Program-made: the position numbers and the translations under genes
The notes under the pieces: generated by a model
What the model saw: only the letters and a program-made list of their open reading frames with translations
Told to the model about the DNA's origin: nothing
Database searches by the model: none
Assembly: GCF_000472705.1 (NCBI RefSeq)
Contig: NZ_AXAE01000013.1
Coordinates: forward strand, 248,001 to 312,000
DNA: 64,000 nucleotides
Reading direction: 5' to 3'
DNA from: Mesorhizobium erdmanii USDA 3471
Lineage (GTDB): Bacteria; Pseudomonadota; Alphaproteobacteria; Rhizobiales; Rhizobiaceae
Part shown: one piece after another, positions 37,713-44,586 of the stretch
How positions within the stretch are numbered: the first letter of the stretch is position 1
How the letters are laid out: the number at the start of each line of letters is the position of its first letter

Positions 37713-38501
37713 ATGGCGCCGGCGGAGAGAGCCAGCACTCCGGGGGCAAAACTGATCGACGCGTTTCTTCCGGCCTCGGCGGCCGGCATCATCGAACTTC
37801 TCTCGCCCGCGCCGGTTGGCTGGGGCGGAACACTTATGCTCGGGTTGCTGCATTCGCTCGAGATCGCCGTCGGCGCCACCTGCGTCGGGCTTCTGATCGG
37901 CATCTGCGGCGCCTATGGCAAGCTCTATGGCGGCCCGGTGGTGCGCGACCTTTTGGCTGTCTACACGACCATCGTGCGCGCCGTGCCCGAACTGGTGCTG
38001 ATCCTGCTGCTCTACTATGCCGGCACCGACCTGATAAACCAGTTGCTGACCGCAATCGGCTATCAGCGGATAGACATCAGCGGATTGGTGGCCGGCATTG
38101 CCGTGCTCGGCTTCGTCCAGGGCGCCTATTCAACCGAGGTGATGCGCGGCGCCATCCTCGCCATACCACAAGGCCAGATCGAGGCAGCCCGCGCGTATGG
38201 CATGTCGCCCGGCCTTCTGCTGCGGCGCATCACATTGCCGGCGATGCTGCCCTTTGCCATTCCCGGCCTTGCCAATCTGTGGCTGATCGCGACCAAGGAC
38301 ACCGCGCTGCTGGCCGTCGTCGGCTTCTTCGAGCTGACGCTGGCGACGCGGCAAGCGGCGGGCGTCACCAAGGCCTACCTGATATTTTATCTGGCGGCCG
38401 GCGTGCTCTATCTGACGGTGTCGCTGTTCTCGAACCTGATGCTTGGCCGCCTCGAGGCCTGGTCGAGGCGTGGCATGCCTTCGGTCAAGGACGCGCGTTG
38501 A
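37713..38501 (+). CDS. ABC transporter permease (HisQ type)
   Basis: 262 residues, about five to six membrane segments. The amino-acid permease motifs are VRAVPELVLILLLYYAGTD near 85-103 and the ATPase-coupling loop RGAILAIPQGQIEAARAYGM near 145-164. Stop codon overlaps the next permease's start (TGATG). It pairs with that permease to form the channel. Confidence 0.92.
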   Translation: MAPAERASTPGAKLIDAFLPASAAGIIELLSPAPVGWGGTLMLGLLHSLEIAVGATCVGLLIGICGAYGKLYGGPVVRDLLAVYTTIVRAVPELVLILLLYYAGTDLINQLLTAIGYQRIDISGLVAGIAVLGFVQGAYSTEVMRGAILAIPQGQIEAARAYGMSPGLLLRRITLPAMLPFAIPGLANLWLIATKDTALLAVVGFFELTLATRQAAGVTKAYLIFYLAAGVLYLTVSLFSNLMLGRLEAWSRRGMPSVKDAR

Positions 38502-39310
38502 TGGCCAGCGAAGCGACCGTCATCAACGTCGTGGCGCGCACGTCGCTGTGGCTGCAGCCGCATCGCATCGTGCTGATCCTGATCGCTCTCGGCCTGGTTC
38601 TGTCGGCGGTCCTCTTCATGCGCTGGGACTGGCTGCCGCAGTATTGGGAAATGGGCCTGATGGGCATCTGGCGCGCCCTGTGGATCCTGGGTGTCACCTG
38701 CGCGCTCGGCTTCATGATCGCCGTTCCGGTCGGGCTGGCGCAGGCCGCCGGTTCAATCTGGGTGGCGGCGCCAGCGAAAGTCTTCTGCACCATCATCCGC
38801 GGCACGCCGCTGCTTTTGCAGCTATGGCTGCTCTATTACGGGCTGGGCTCGCTGTTCCCGCAATATCCATGGATTCGCGAATCCTGGATGTGGCCCTATC
38901 TCAGGCAAGCCTGGCCGTATGGCGTTCTGGCGCTGACACTGTCCTTCGCCGGCTATGAGGGCGAAGTCATGCGCGGCGCCTTTGCCGGTGTGCCCAAGGG
39001 CCAGTTGGAAGCCGCCCGCGCTTTCGGCATGAGCCGCTGGAAGATCTTCCGGCGCATCTGGCTGCCGCAGGCCTTCTACAGGGCGTTGCCGACGCTGACC
39101 GGCGAAACCGTGCTGCAGCTGAAGTCGACGCCGCTGGTGGCGACGATCAGCGTCATCGACATCTTCGCCGTCGCGGGCAAGGTGCGGCAGGATACGTACC
39201 TCACCTATGAACCCTTGCTGCTGCTGGCGTTGATCTACATGACGATCACCGGCATCCTGGTCTTCACCTTCGGCCGGATCGAGGCACGGATACCCAACAA
39301 GATCGGTTAG
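38501..39310 (+). CDS. ABC transporter permease (HisM type)
   Basis: 269 residues with about six hydrophobic segments. IIRGTPLLLQLWLLYYGLGS near 94-113 and the coupling loop RGAFAGVPKGQLEAARAFGM near 163-182 identify it as the HisM partner. ATG 38501 shares one base with the upstream stop. Last gene of the transporter operon; a short repeat-rich gap then precedes the Ldh-family gene. Confidence 0.92.
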   Translation: MASEATVINVVARTSLWLQPHRIVLILIALGLVLSAVLFMRWDWLPQYWEMGLMGIWRALWILGVTCALGFMIAVPVGLAQAAGSIWVAAPAKVFCTIIRGTPLLLQLWLLYYGLGSLFPQYPWIRESWMWPYLRQAWPYGVLALTLSFAGYEGEVMRGAFAGVPKGQLEAARAFGMSRWKIFRRIWLPQAFYRALPTLTGETVLQLKSTPLVATISVIDIFAVAGKVRQDTYLTYEPLLLLALIYMTITGILVFTFGRIEARIPNKIG

Positions 39311-39317
39311 TGAAGTC

Positions 39318-39414
39318 GTGAATGGCAAAATAGCGAACGGTGAATGGTCAGCGGAAAAGGGTCGCAATTTTCGCGGCCTCGCTTAAGACGACCATTCACT
39401 ATTGACCATTCACC
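39318..39414. repeat. GTGAATGG octamer-type repeat with inverted copies
   Basis: GTGAATGG (39318-39325) and GGTGAATGGTC (39339-39349) face the inverted block GACCATTCAC-TATT-GACCATTCACC (39390-39414). The unit GTGAATGG/CCATTCAC occurs twice on each side, so the gap between the permease and Ldh genes can fold into a long imperfect hairpin. Confidence 0.7.
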
Positions 39415-39430
39415 ATCACCGGGACCTACC

Positions 39431-40432
39431 ATGCAACTCTCTCTCGACCAGGCAAGAGGACTGTGCCGGATGGCGGCACTCGGTGCTGGCGCCAATGAGG
39501 AGGCGGCGCAATCGCTCACCGCCTCGATCATCGCCGCGGAGGCGGAAGGACTGTCGACCGTCGGCCTGTCGCATTTCATCGACTATCTCGAGGCGCTGGA
39601 AGCCGGACGCATCGACGGCAATGCCGATCCGGTGATCACAAGGCCGGCGCTGGCGGTCTATCTCTCCGATGCACGCGGCGGGCTGGCGCATACCGGCTTC
39701 GACCGCACGATCGACGACCTTGCCAAGGCGGCGAAACTGTTCGGCGTCGCCATCTTCTCGCAGAAGAACGCTTATACGTGCGGTGCGCTCGGCTATTTCA
39801 CCGGCAGGCTGGCGGCGCAGGGGCTGGTGTCCTTCGCCGCCACCAACGGCCCGGCCGTGCTGGCCGGCTCGGGCTCGGTCAAGCCGGTCTATTGCACCAA
39901 TCCGATGTCGTTTGCCGCGCCCGCCGCCGACGGCGCACCGCTGGTCATCGACCAGTCGTCGAGCGCCACCGCCTTCGTCAACATCCGCAAGGCGGCCGAG
40001 GACGGCAAGAAAATCCCCGAAGGCTGGGCGCTGGATGCCAGCGGCAATCCGACCACCGATCCGGCGGCCGCCATGAAGGGCGCCATGCTTGCTTTTGGCG
40101 GCCAGCGCGGTGCCAATATCGCGCTCATGGTCGAAGTGCTGGCGGCGGGCATTTCAGGCGCCAACTGGTCGCTCGATGCGCCCTGGTTCGGCGGCGGGCC
40201 GGACAGCCCCGGCACCGGCCTGTTCGTGCTGGCCATCGAACCGAAGCTGCTCGATCCGGATTTCGAGCAACGGATGAAGGACCAGCTCGACCGTCTGCGC
40301 CGCCGCTATGGCGTGCATGTACCGGGCCGTGCCCGCGCGGAAGCCGCCGAGAAGGCGCAGGCGCGCGGCATCACCGCGCCCAAGGCAGTGGTGCAACGTA
40401 TCTCCGAGTTCGCCGAGCGCTATTCGGCCTGA
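39431..40432 (+). CDS. Ldh family NAD(P)-dependent oxidoreductase
   Basis: 333 residues of the malate/L-lactate dehydrogenase (Ldh_2) family, which is not Rossmann-type and includes ureidoglycolate dehydrogenase and cyclic-imine reductases of the DpkA type. Marks: GLSHFIDYLEALEAGRID near 42-59, KNAYTCGALGYFTGRLAAQG, TNPMSFAAPAADGAPLVID, and GGQRGANIALMVEVLAAGISG. ATG 39431 is the family start. Downstream of the basic-amino-acid transporter on the same strand, so it may reduce a cyclic imine made from a basic amino acid; that is inference. Confidence 0.85.
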   Translation: MQLSLDQARGLCRMAALGAGANEEAAQSLTASIIAAEAEGLSTVGLSHFIDYLEALEAGRIDGNADPVITRPALAVYLSDARGGLAHTGFDRTIDDLAKAAKLFGVAIFSQKNAYTCGALGYFTGRLAAQGLVSFAATNGPAVLAGSGSVKPVYCTNPMSFAAPAADGAPLVIDQSSSATAFVNIRKAAEDGKKIPEGWALDASGNPTTDPAAAMKGAMLAFGGQRGANIALMVEVLAAGISGANWSLDAPWFGGGPDSPGTGLFVLAIEPKLLDPDFEQRMKDQLDRLRRRYGVHVPGRARAEAAEKAQARGITAPKAVVQRISEFAERYSA

Positions 40433-40635
40433 AGCAATCGACGGATTTTCCGTGCCTGTGTGAACCTTTCCGTGCGCCGCGACGACCAATGACTGTCCGG
40501 GTCGGGTTTGCCCGGTCGGTGTCTTCTGTCGGATGCGTCCAGGGCTGGGGCGGGCGTACTTGCTTCACGCCATGCCGATACCGTCTCAGGTCAGGCTGCC
40601 TCGTTGGACCCTGGTTTCGACACGAACTTCACCCG

Positions 40636-40661
40636 GAAAACCCCGCTTCGGCGGGGTTTTC
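40636..40661. terminator. Intrinsic terminator
   Basis: GAAAACCCCGC and GCGGGGTTTTC pair perfectly (11 bases) with a TTCG tetraloop; A-rich and T-rich ends allow action in both directions. It ends the Ldh-family transcript. Confidence 0.9.
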
Positions 40662-40696
40662 TGCGTTGCGCCGGCTTGGGATAAACATGACCACAA

Positions 40697-40716
40697 AAGT
40701 TAACTTTTGTTAACTT
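40697..40716. promoter_or_regulatory. Candidate operator before doxX
   Basis: AAGTTAAC-TTTT-GTTAACTT is a perfect eight-base dyad around four T's; it overlaps another perfect palindrome AAAAGTTAACTTTT (40695-40708). It lies 58 bases before the doxX start in an otherwise GC-rich gap. The binding regulator is unknown. Confidence 0.5.
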
Positions 40717-40774
40717 GACTTGGTGGAAGCCATCGGGCGTTTGCGAGGTGATGTTCACACAGACAGGAGCTACG

Positions 40775-41227
40775 ATGTCCGTAACCACCGACGCTTCCCG
40801 CGACAGACTGATCATTCCGGCGCTTGGCCGCCTGTATTCGTCGCTGCATGACGCCGGCGAAACCGTGCTGCGCGTCGTCGCCGGCGCGTTCCTCACCATC
40901 CATGGCTCGCAGAAGATCACCAATCCTTTCGGCGCCGCCGAGATGGTCGAAGGCCTCGGCTTCTATCCCGGCGCCTTCTGGTCGCTGCTTTTGGCCTGCA
41001 CCGAGTTCTTCGGCGGCATCCTGATCGCCATCGGCTTGTTGACGCGCCCGGCCGCCTTTGCCGGCCTGTTCGTGCTGCTGGTGACCGTCTGGTTCCACTG
41101 GGTGACCATGGGCCAAGGCTTTTCAGGTGCTGAAAAGTCGCTTCTGTGGGCGGCGATCCTGCTTTTCTTCGTCATTAGCGGCGGCAACCGGCACTCGGTC
41201 GATGCCCGCATCGGCAAGGCATTCTGA
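40775..41227 (+). CDS. DoxX family membrane protein
   Basis: 150 residues with four hydrophobic segments (about 25-45, 60-85, 88-110 and 120-138). The DoxX pattern is VLRVVAGAFLTIHGSQKI, then FWSLLLACTEFFGGILIAIG and LLTRPAA. DoxX proteins are small inner-membrane proteins, some linked to thiosulfate:quinone oxidoreduction or redox stress; the role here is not clear. AGGAG lies six bases before ATG 40775. It has its own candidate operator and terminators on either side, so it is probably a single-gene unit. Confidence 0.85.
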   Translation: MSVTTDASRDRLIIPALGRLYSSLHDAGETVLRVVAGAFLTIHGSQKITNPFGAAEMVEGLGFYPGAFWSLLLACTEFFGGILIAIGLLTRPAAFAGLFVLLVTVWFHWVTMGQGFSGAEKSLLWAAILLFFVISGGNRHSVDARIGKAF

Positions 41228-41240
41228 CTGGCAGTGTTTA

Positions 41241-41290
41241 GACGCAGATCCCAAGCGAAAGCGTTGTGCGCTTCCCGGGAAAATTGCTCC
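41241..41290. repeat. Degenerate dispersed repeat, copy D
   Basis: ACGCAGATCCC, CGCTTCCCGGGAAAATTGCTCC and the distance between them resemble the ACGCAATTCC ... CTTTTCCTGGAATTGCTC core of copies A-C. More diverged, so assignment is tentative. Confidence 0.4.
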
Positions 41291-41298
41291 GCGAAGAG

Positions 41299-41325
41299 GG
41301 GTGACGCGACGACGCGTCACCCTTT
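41299..41325 (+). terminator. Terminator-like hairpin after doxX
   Basis: GGGTGACGCG and CGCGTCACCC form a ten-base stem with an ACGA loop, followed by TTTGCC. It is 71 bases past the doxX stop. Confidence 0.65.
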
Positions 41326-41394
41326 GCCTTTGGCGCAAAACCGACTATGAAACGGCATCAGCCAAGCCATCTGGAACGTGCGCCGGAGCCAGCC

Positions 41395-42372
41395 ATGACC
41401 GAAATCCTGCAGACCCCAAAGCTCGTCGTCGTCTTTGGCGGGTCAGGCTTTGTCGGCCGCCATGTCGTGCGCGCGCTGGCCAAGCGCGGCTATCGCATCC
41501 GGGTCGCCTGTCGCCGGCCCGATCTTGCCGGCCATCTTCAGCCGCTTGGCAATGTGGGCCAGATTCAGCCAGTGCAGGCCAATGTGCGCATGCGCTGGTC
41601 GGTCGACCGCGCCGTGCAGGGCGCCGACCATGTCGTCAATCTCGTCGCCATCCTGCATGAGACCGGCCGGCAGAAATTTCCCGCCGTGCACGAATTCGGT
41701 TCCCGCGCCATCGCCGAAGCGGCGCGCTCCGTTGGCGCCGGGCTCACGCATGTTTCGGCGCTCGGCGCCGATGCGGACTCGCAATCGGATTACGCACGCA
41801 CCAAGGCGCTTGGCGAGAAGGCCGTTCTGGAGACGATCGCCGACGCCGTTATCCTGCGGCCATCGATCAATTTCGGCCCGGAAGACAGCTTCTTCAACCG
41901 CTTCGCCAACATGGCGCGCTATTCGCCGGTGCTGCCGCTGATCGGCGGTGGCCAGACCAAGTTCCAGCCGGTCTATGTCGGCGATGTCGCCGAGGCGGTG
42001 GCGCGCTCGGTCGACGGCAAGATCGATAGCGGCCAGATCTACGAACTCGGCGGCCCCAATGTGCTCACCTTCAAGGAGTGCATGGAAGAGCTGCTCACGG
42101 TCATCGAGCGCAAGCGCCTGCTGGTTCCGGTGCCGTGGTGGGTCGCCAATATCCAGGCCTCGATCCTCGGCCTGCTGCCCAATCCGTTGCTGACCAAGGA
42201 CCAGGTGATGCAGTTGCGCGAGCACAACATCGTTTCCGAAGCCGCCGTCAAGGCCAACCGGACCCTCGCCGGGCTCGGCATCCAGCCGCAATCGATCGCG
42301 ACCATCCTGCCGAGCTATCTCTGGCGCTTCCGCGCCGCTGGCCAGTTCCAGCAGCGCAAACCCGCTGCATAG
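41395..42372 (+). CDS. Complex I NDUFA9-like NAD(P)-binding protein
   Basis: 325 residues, extended-SDR/atypical NmrA fold. VVVFGGSGFVGRHVVRALAK at about 11-30 is the dinucleotide motif; RRPDLAGHLQPLGNVGQI and ILHETGRQKF match the group related to mitochondrial complex I accessory subunit NDUFA9. The alphaproteobacterial homologues may assist quinone-linked respiration or bind NADPH structurally; no catalytic Tyr-x3-Lys site is certain, although YARTK is present. ATG 41395 has GGAG nearby; an ATG 16 codons earlier is less likely. Confidence 0.85.
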   Translation: MTEILQTPKLVVVFGGSGFVGRHVVRALAKRGYRIRVACRRPDLAGHLQPLGNVGQIQPVQANVRMRWSVDRAVQGADHVVNLVAILHETGRQKFPAVHEFGSRAIAEAARSVGAGLTHVSALGADADSQSDYARTKALGEKAVLETIADAVILRPSINFGPEDSFFNRFANMARYSPVLPLIGGGQTKFQPVYVGDVAEAVARSVDGKIDSGQIYELGGPNVLTFKECMEELLTVIERKRLLVPVPWWVANIQASILGLLPNPLLTKDQVMQLREHNIVSEAAVKANRTLAGLGIQPQSIATILPSYLWRFRAAGQFQQRKPAA

Positions 42373-42393
42373 TTTCCGGAAGAGTTTTTCTGC

Positions 42394-43767
42394 TTAACGA
42401 AGGCGAGGCGTGACCTGCATCGGCAGCCCGCCCTGCGGCTGCGTGGTCAACTTTTGCACCGGCCAAGGCTTGGTGTCGGCCGTCGCGTCGAAGCGGAAAC
42501 GCGACAGCAGGATGGCAAGCGCGATGATCGCCTCCTGCATGGCGAAGCTGGCGCCGATGCAGACGCGTGGCCCCGCGCCGAACGGCAGGTACTGGAAGCG
42601 GTCGATCTTTTCGCGGTTTCCCGGATGGAAGCGCTCGGGCAGGAAGGCATCGGGCCTGTCCCACAGCTTCCTGTGGCGGTGGACGACCCAGGGCATGACC
42701 AGCACGGCCGCGTGCTTGGGGATATAAAGATCCTTCCACATCTCCGGCACGATCGGCTCGCGGTTGATGGACGGCGCCGGCGGATAGAGCCGGAGCGCCT
42801 CGTCGAAGGCGGCGCGCGTCAACGGCATGGCGTCGAGCCATTTCGTCGGATCAGGCTCGCGCGCCAGCACCTCGTCGATCTCCTGCTCGATCCGGTCGCG
42901 CTCCCATGGCGATTCGGCCAGGCAATAGAGCGTCCAGCCCAGCGCCCGCGCCGTCGTCTCATGCCCAGCGCCGATGAAAGTGATGATGTTGTCCTCGACC
43001 TCGGCACGCGTCAGGCCGTCGGGGCCTTCGGCCTTGAGCAGCAGCGTCAGGAAATCCTGCGGCACCGCATCGGGATCGCGCCTGAATTTCTCTTCGCGCA
43101 TCTTGACCGTGTCGGTCACGATCTTGCGGAAATACGCCATTGTCTTGCGGCCGCGGATGCGAGTGAGCCGTGGCAGCCAGTCGGGCGCGCGCAACAGGTC
43201 GAGCGGATCGACGCGGCCCATGGTCTCGAACAGGCGGTCGATCTCATTGGCGAAACTGCCCGGCTCACCGGCGATCTCGCCGGAGAACAGCGTCTCGGCC
43301 AGAATGTCGTAGGTGAGCAGCGTCATGTCGTGGGCGATGTCCGATACGCCGCCCTCTTCGTAGCGCGCGACGAACTCCCGGGTGCGCTTGAGCATCGGCT
43401 GGGCAAAGCCGAAGATATGGCGCGGCGTGAACACCGGCGCCATCGCCTTGCGCGACCGCTTCCAGACTTCGCCCTCGGCCGTCAGCAGGCCGTCGCGCAG
43501 GATCGGCCGCAGGATTTTCTGGCGCACCGTCGCCATCTTGTAGTTCTTGGCATTGTCGACCAGCACATGACGGATCAGAGCGGGGTCGTTGGCAATGACC
43601 AGTGGTCCGCCGGCGCCCTTTGCCGAAATCCAGGGCTCGTTGTAGGTCGGCTCGCCCCAGAGTTCGAGCGGATTGCGGTAGACGATGCGGATCATCTCCA
43701 GCGTCGAAGGCGGCGACGTGCGCGGCTTCGGCGCAGGAGGAACAAAGGGGGCAGGCTGCGTGTCCAT
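42394..43767 (-). CDS. Cytochrome P450
   Basis: 457 residues. Heme-binding loop FGAGPRVCIG with Cys403 as axial ligand; I-helix oxygen-binding FIGAGHETTARAL near 265; ExxR in FDEALRLYPPAP; PERFHPGN before the heme loop. No N-terminal anchor, so a soluble bacterial P450 that needs separate redox partners, none of which is adjacent. Sequence style resembles CYP of the CYP4/CYP102-like side rather than camphor-type enzymes, but the family number cannot be given by eye. GGAG precedes ATG 43767. Substrate unknown. Confidence 0.92.
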   Translation of the reverse strand: MDTQPAPFVPPAPKPRTSPPSTLEMIRIVYRNPLELWGEPTYNEPWISAKGAGGPLVIANDPALIRHVLVDNAKNYKMATVRQKILRPILRDGLLTAEGEVWKRSRKAMAPVFTPRHIFGFAQPMLKRTREFVARYEEGGVSDIAHDMTLLTYDILAETLFSGEIAGEPGSFANEIDRLFETMGRVDPLDLLRAPDWLPRLTRIRGRKTMAYFRKIVTDTVKMREEKFRRDPDAVPQDFLTLLLKAEGPDGLTRAEVEDNIITFIGAGHETTARALGWTLYCLAESPWERDRIEQEIDEVLAREPDPTKWLDAMPLTRAAFDEALRLYPPAPSINREPIVPEMWKDLYIPKHAAVLVMPWVVHRHRKLWDRPDAFLPERFHPGNREKIDRFQYLPFGAGPRVCIGASFAMQEAIIALAILLSRFRFDATADTKPWPVQKLTTQPQGGLPMQVTPRLR

Positions 43768-43966
43768 GAAGTGCTCCGCTGCTGCAATCTATGTAGTGGC
43801 TGTCGATCTGGGCGTCCATGTGACCGAACGGCGGGCCGAACCCGCGGCACGAAGCGGACGATCCGTTCATCCGATCGTGACCGCTCCGCCAGGGCCTCCC
43901 GGCTTGTCCGCCGGGACGCTCTGCCGTAGTGACAGTCACCAAATGATACCGGCAAAGGAGCCCGTC

Positions 43967-44536
43967 TTGAAGCACAGACTGAACATCATCATCGGCAGCA
44001 CGCGGCCAGGCCGCGCCGGCCCGGTTTTTGCCGAGTGGCTGGAGATTGTCGCGCGCGAGCACGCAAAATTCGAGCCGGTGCTGACCGACATCGCGGCGTT
44101 CAAACTCCCGGTGCTGGACGAGCCGCATCATCCAAGGCTCGGCAATTATCAGAACGACCACACCAAGGCCTGGTCGAAGGCGATCGACGCCGCCGATGCC
44201 TTTGTCTTCGTGGCGCCGGAATACAATTATTTCGTGGCCCCCGCGATCGTCAACGCGATCGACTATCTCGCCCGGGAATGGAAGTACAAGCCGGCCGCCA
44301 TTTTCAGCTATGGCGGCGTTTCCGGCGGCCTGCGCGCGGCGCAGGCGCTGAAGCCGCTCTTGACATCGGTGGGCATCATGCCGATCCCGGAAGGCGTGGC
44401 GCTGCCGATGTATCAGAAGCTGCTCGACGAGCACGGCGCTTTCAACGCCAGCGAACAGGTGACCGGCGGCGCCAGGACCATGCTGGACGAATTGTTGCGC
44501 TGGAGCGAGGCATTGAAACCGCTGCGCACCGTCTGA
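43967..44536 (+). CDS. NADPH-dependent FMN reductase family protein
   Basis: 189 residues, flavodoxin-like. IIIGSTRPGRAGPVFAEWL at the N-terminus and FVAPEYNYFVAPAIVNAIDY near 85-104 mark the FMN site; FSYGGVSGGLRAAQALKPLL follows. TTG 43967 is chosen because AAAGGAG stands six bases before it and the domain begins at once (KHRLNIIIG); ATG 43943 in frame would put that ribosome site inside the gene. Divergent from the P450; whether it supplies electrons to it is unknown. Confidence 0.87.
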   Translation: MKHRLNIIIGSTRPGRAGPVFAEWLEIVAREHAKFEPVLTDIAAFKLPVLDEPHHPRLGNYQNDHTKAWSKAIDAADAFVFVAPEYNYFVAPAIVNAIDYLAREWKYKPAAIFSYGGVSGGLRAAQALKPLLTSVGIMPIPEGVALPMYQKLLDEHGAFNASEQVTGGARTMLDELLRWSEALKPLRTV

Positions 44537-44586
44537 ACAAGCGGGTTGACCACATGCCCGGCTTGCCCGCGCCATAAAGAGGTGGA

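Larger units (their letters stand above)
40433..40774. other. Gap between Ldh-family gene and doxX
   Basis: 342 bases without a gene. It holds a bidirectional intrinsic terminator (40636-40661) and a near-symmetric dyad (40697-40716), then the doxX ribosome site. The first 200 bases show nothing recognisable. Confidence 0.6.
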
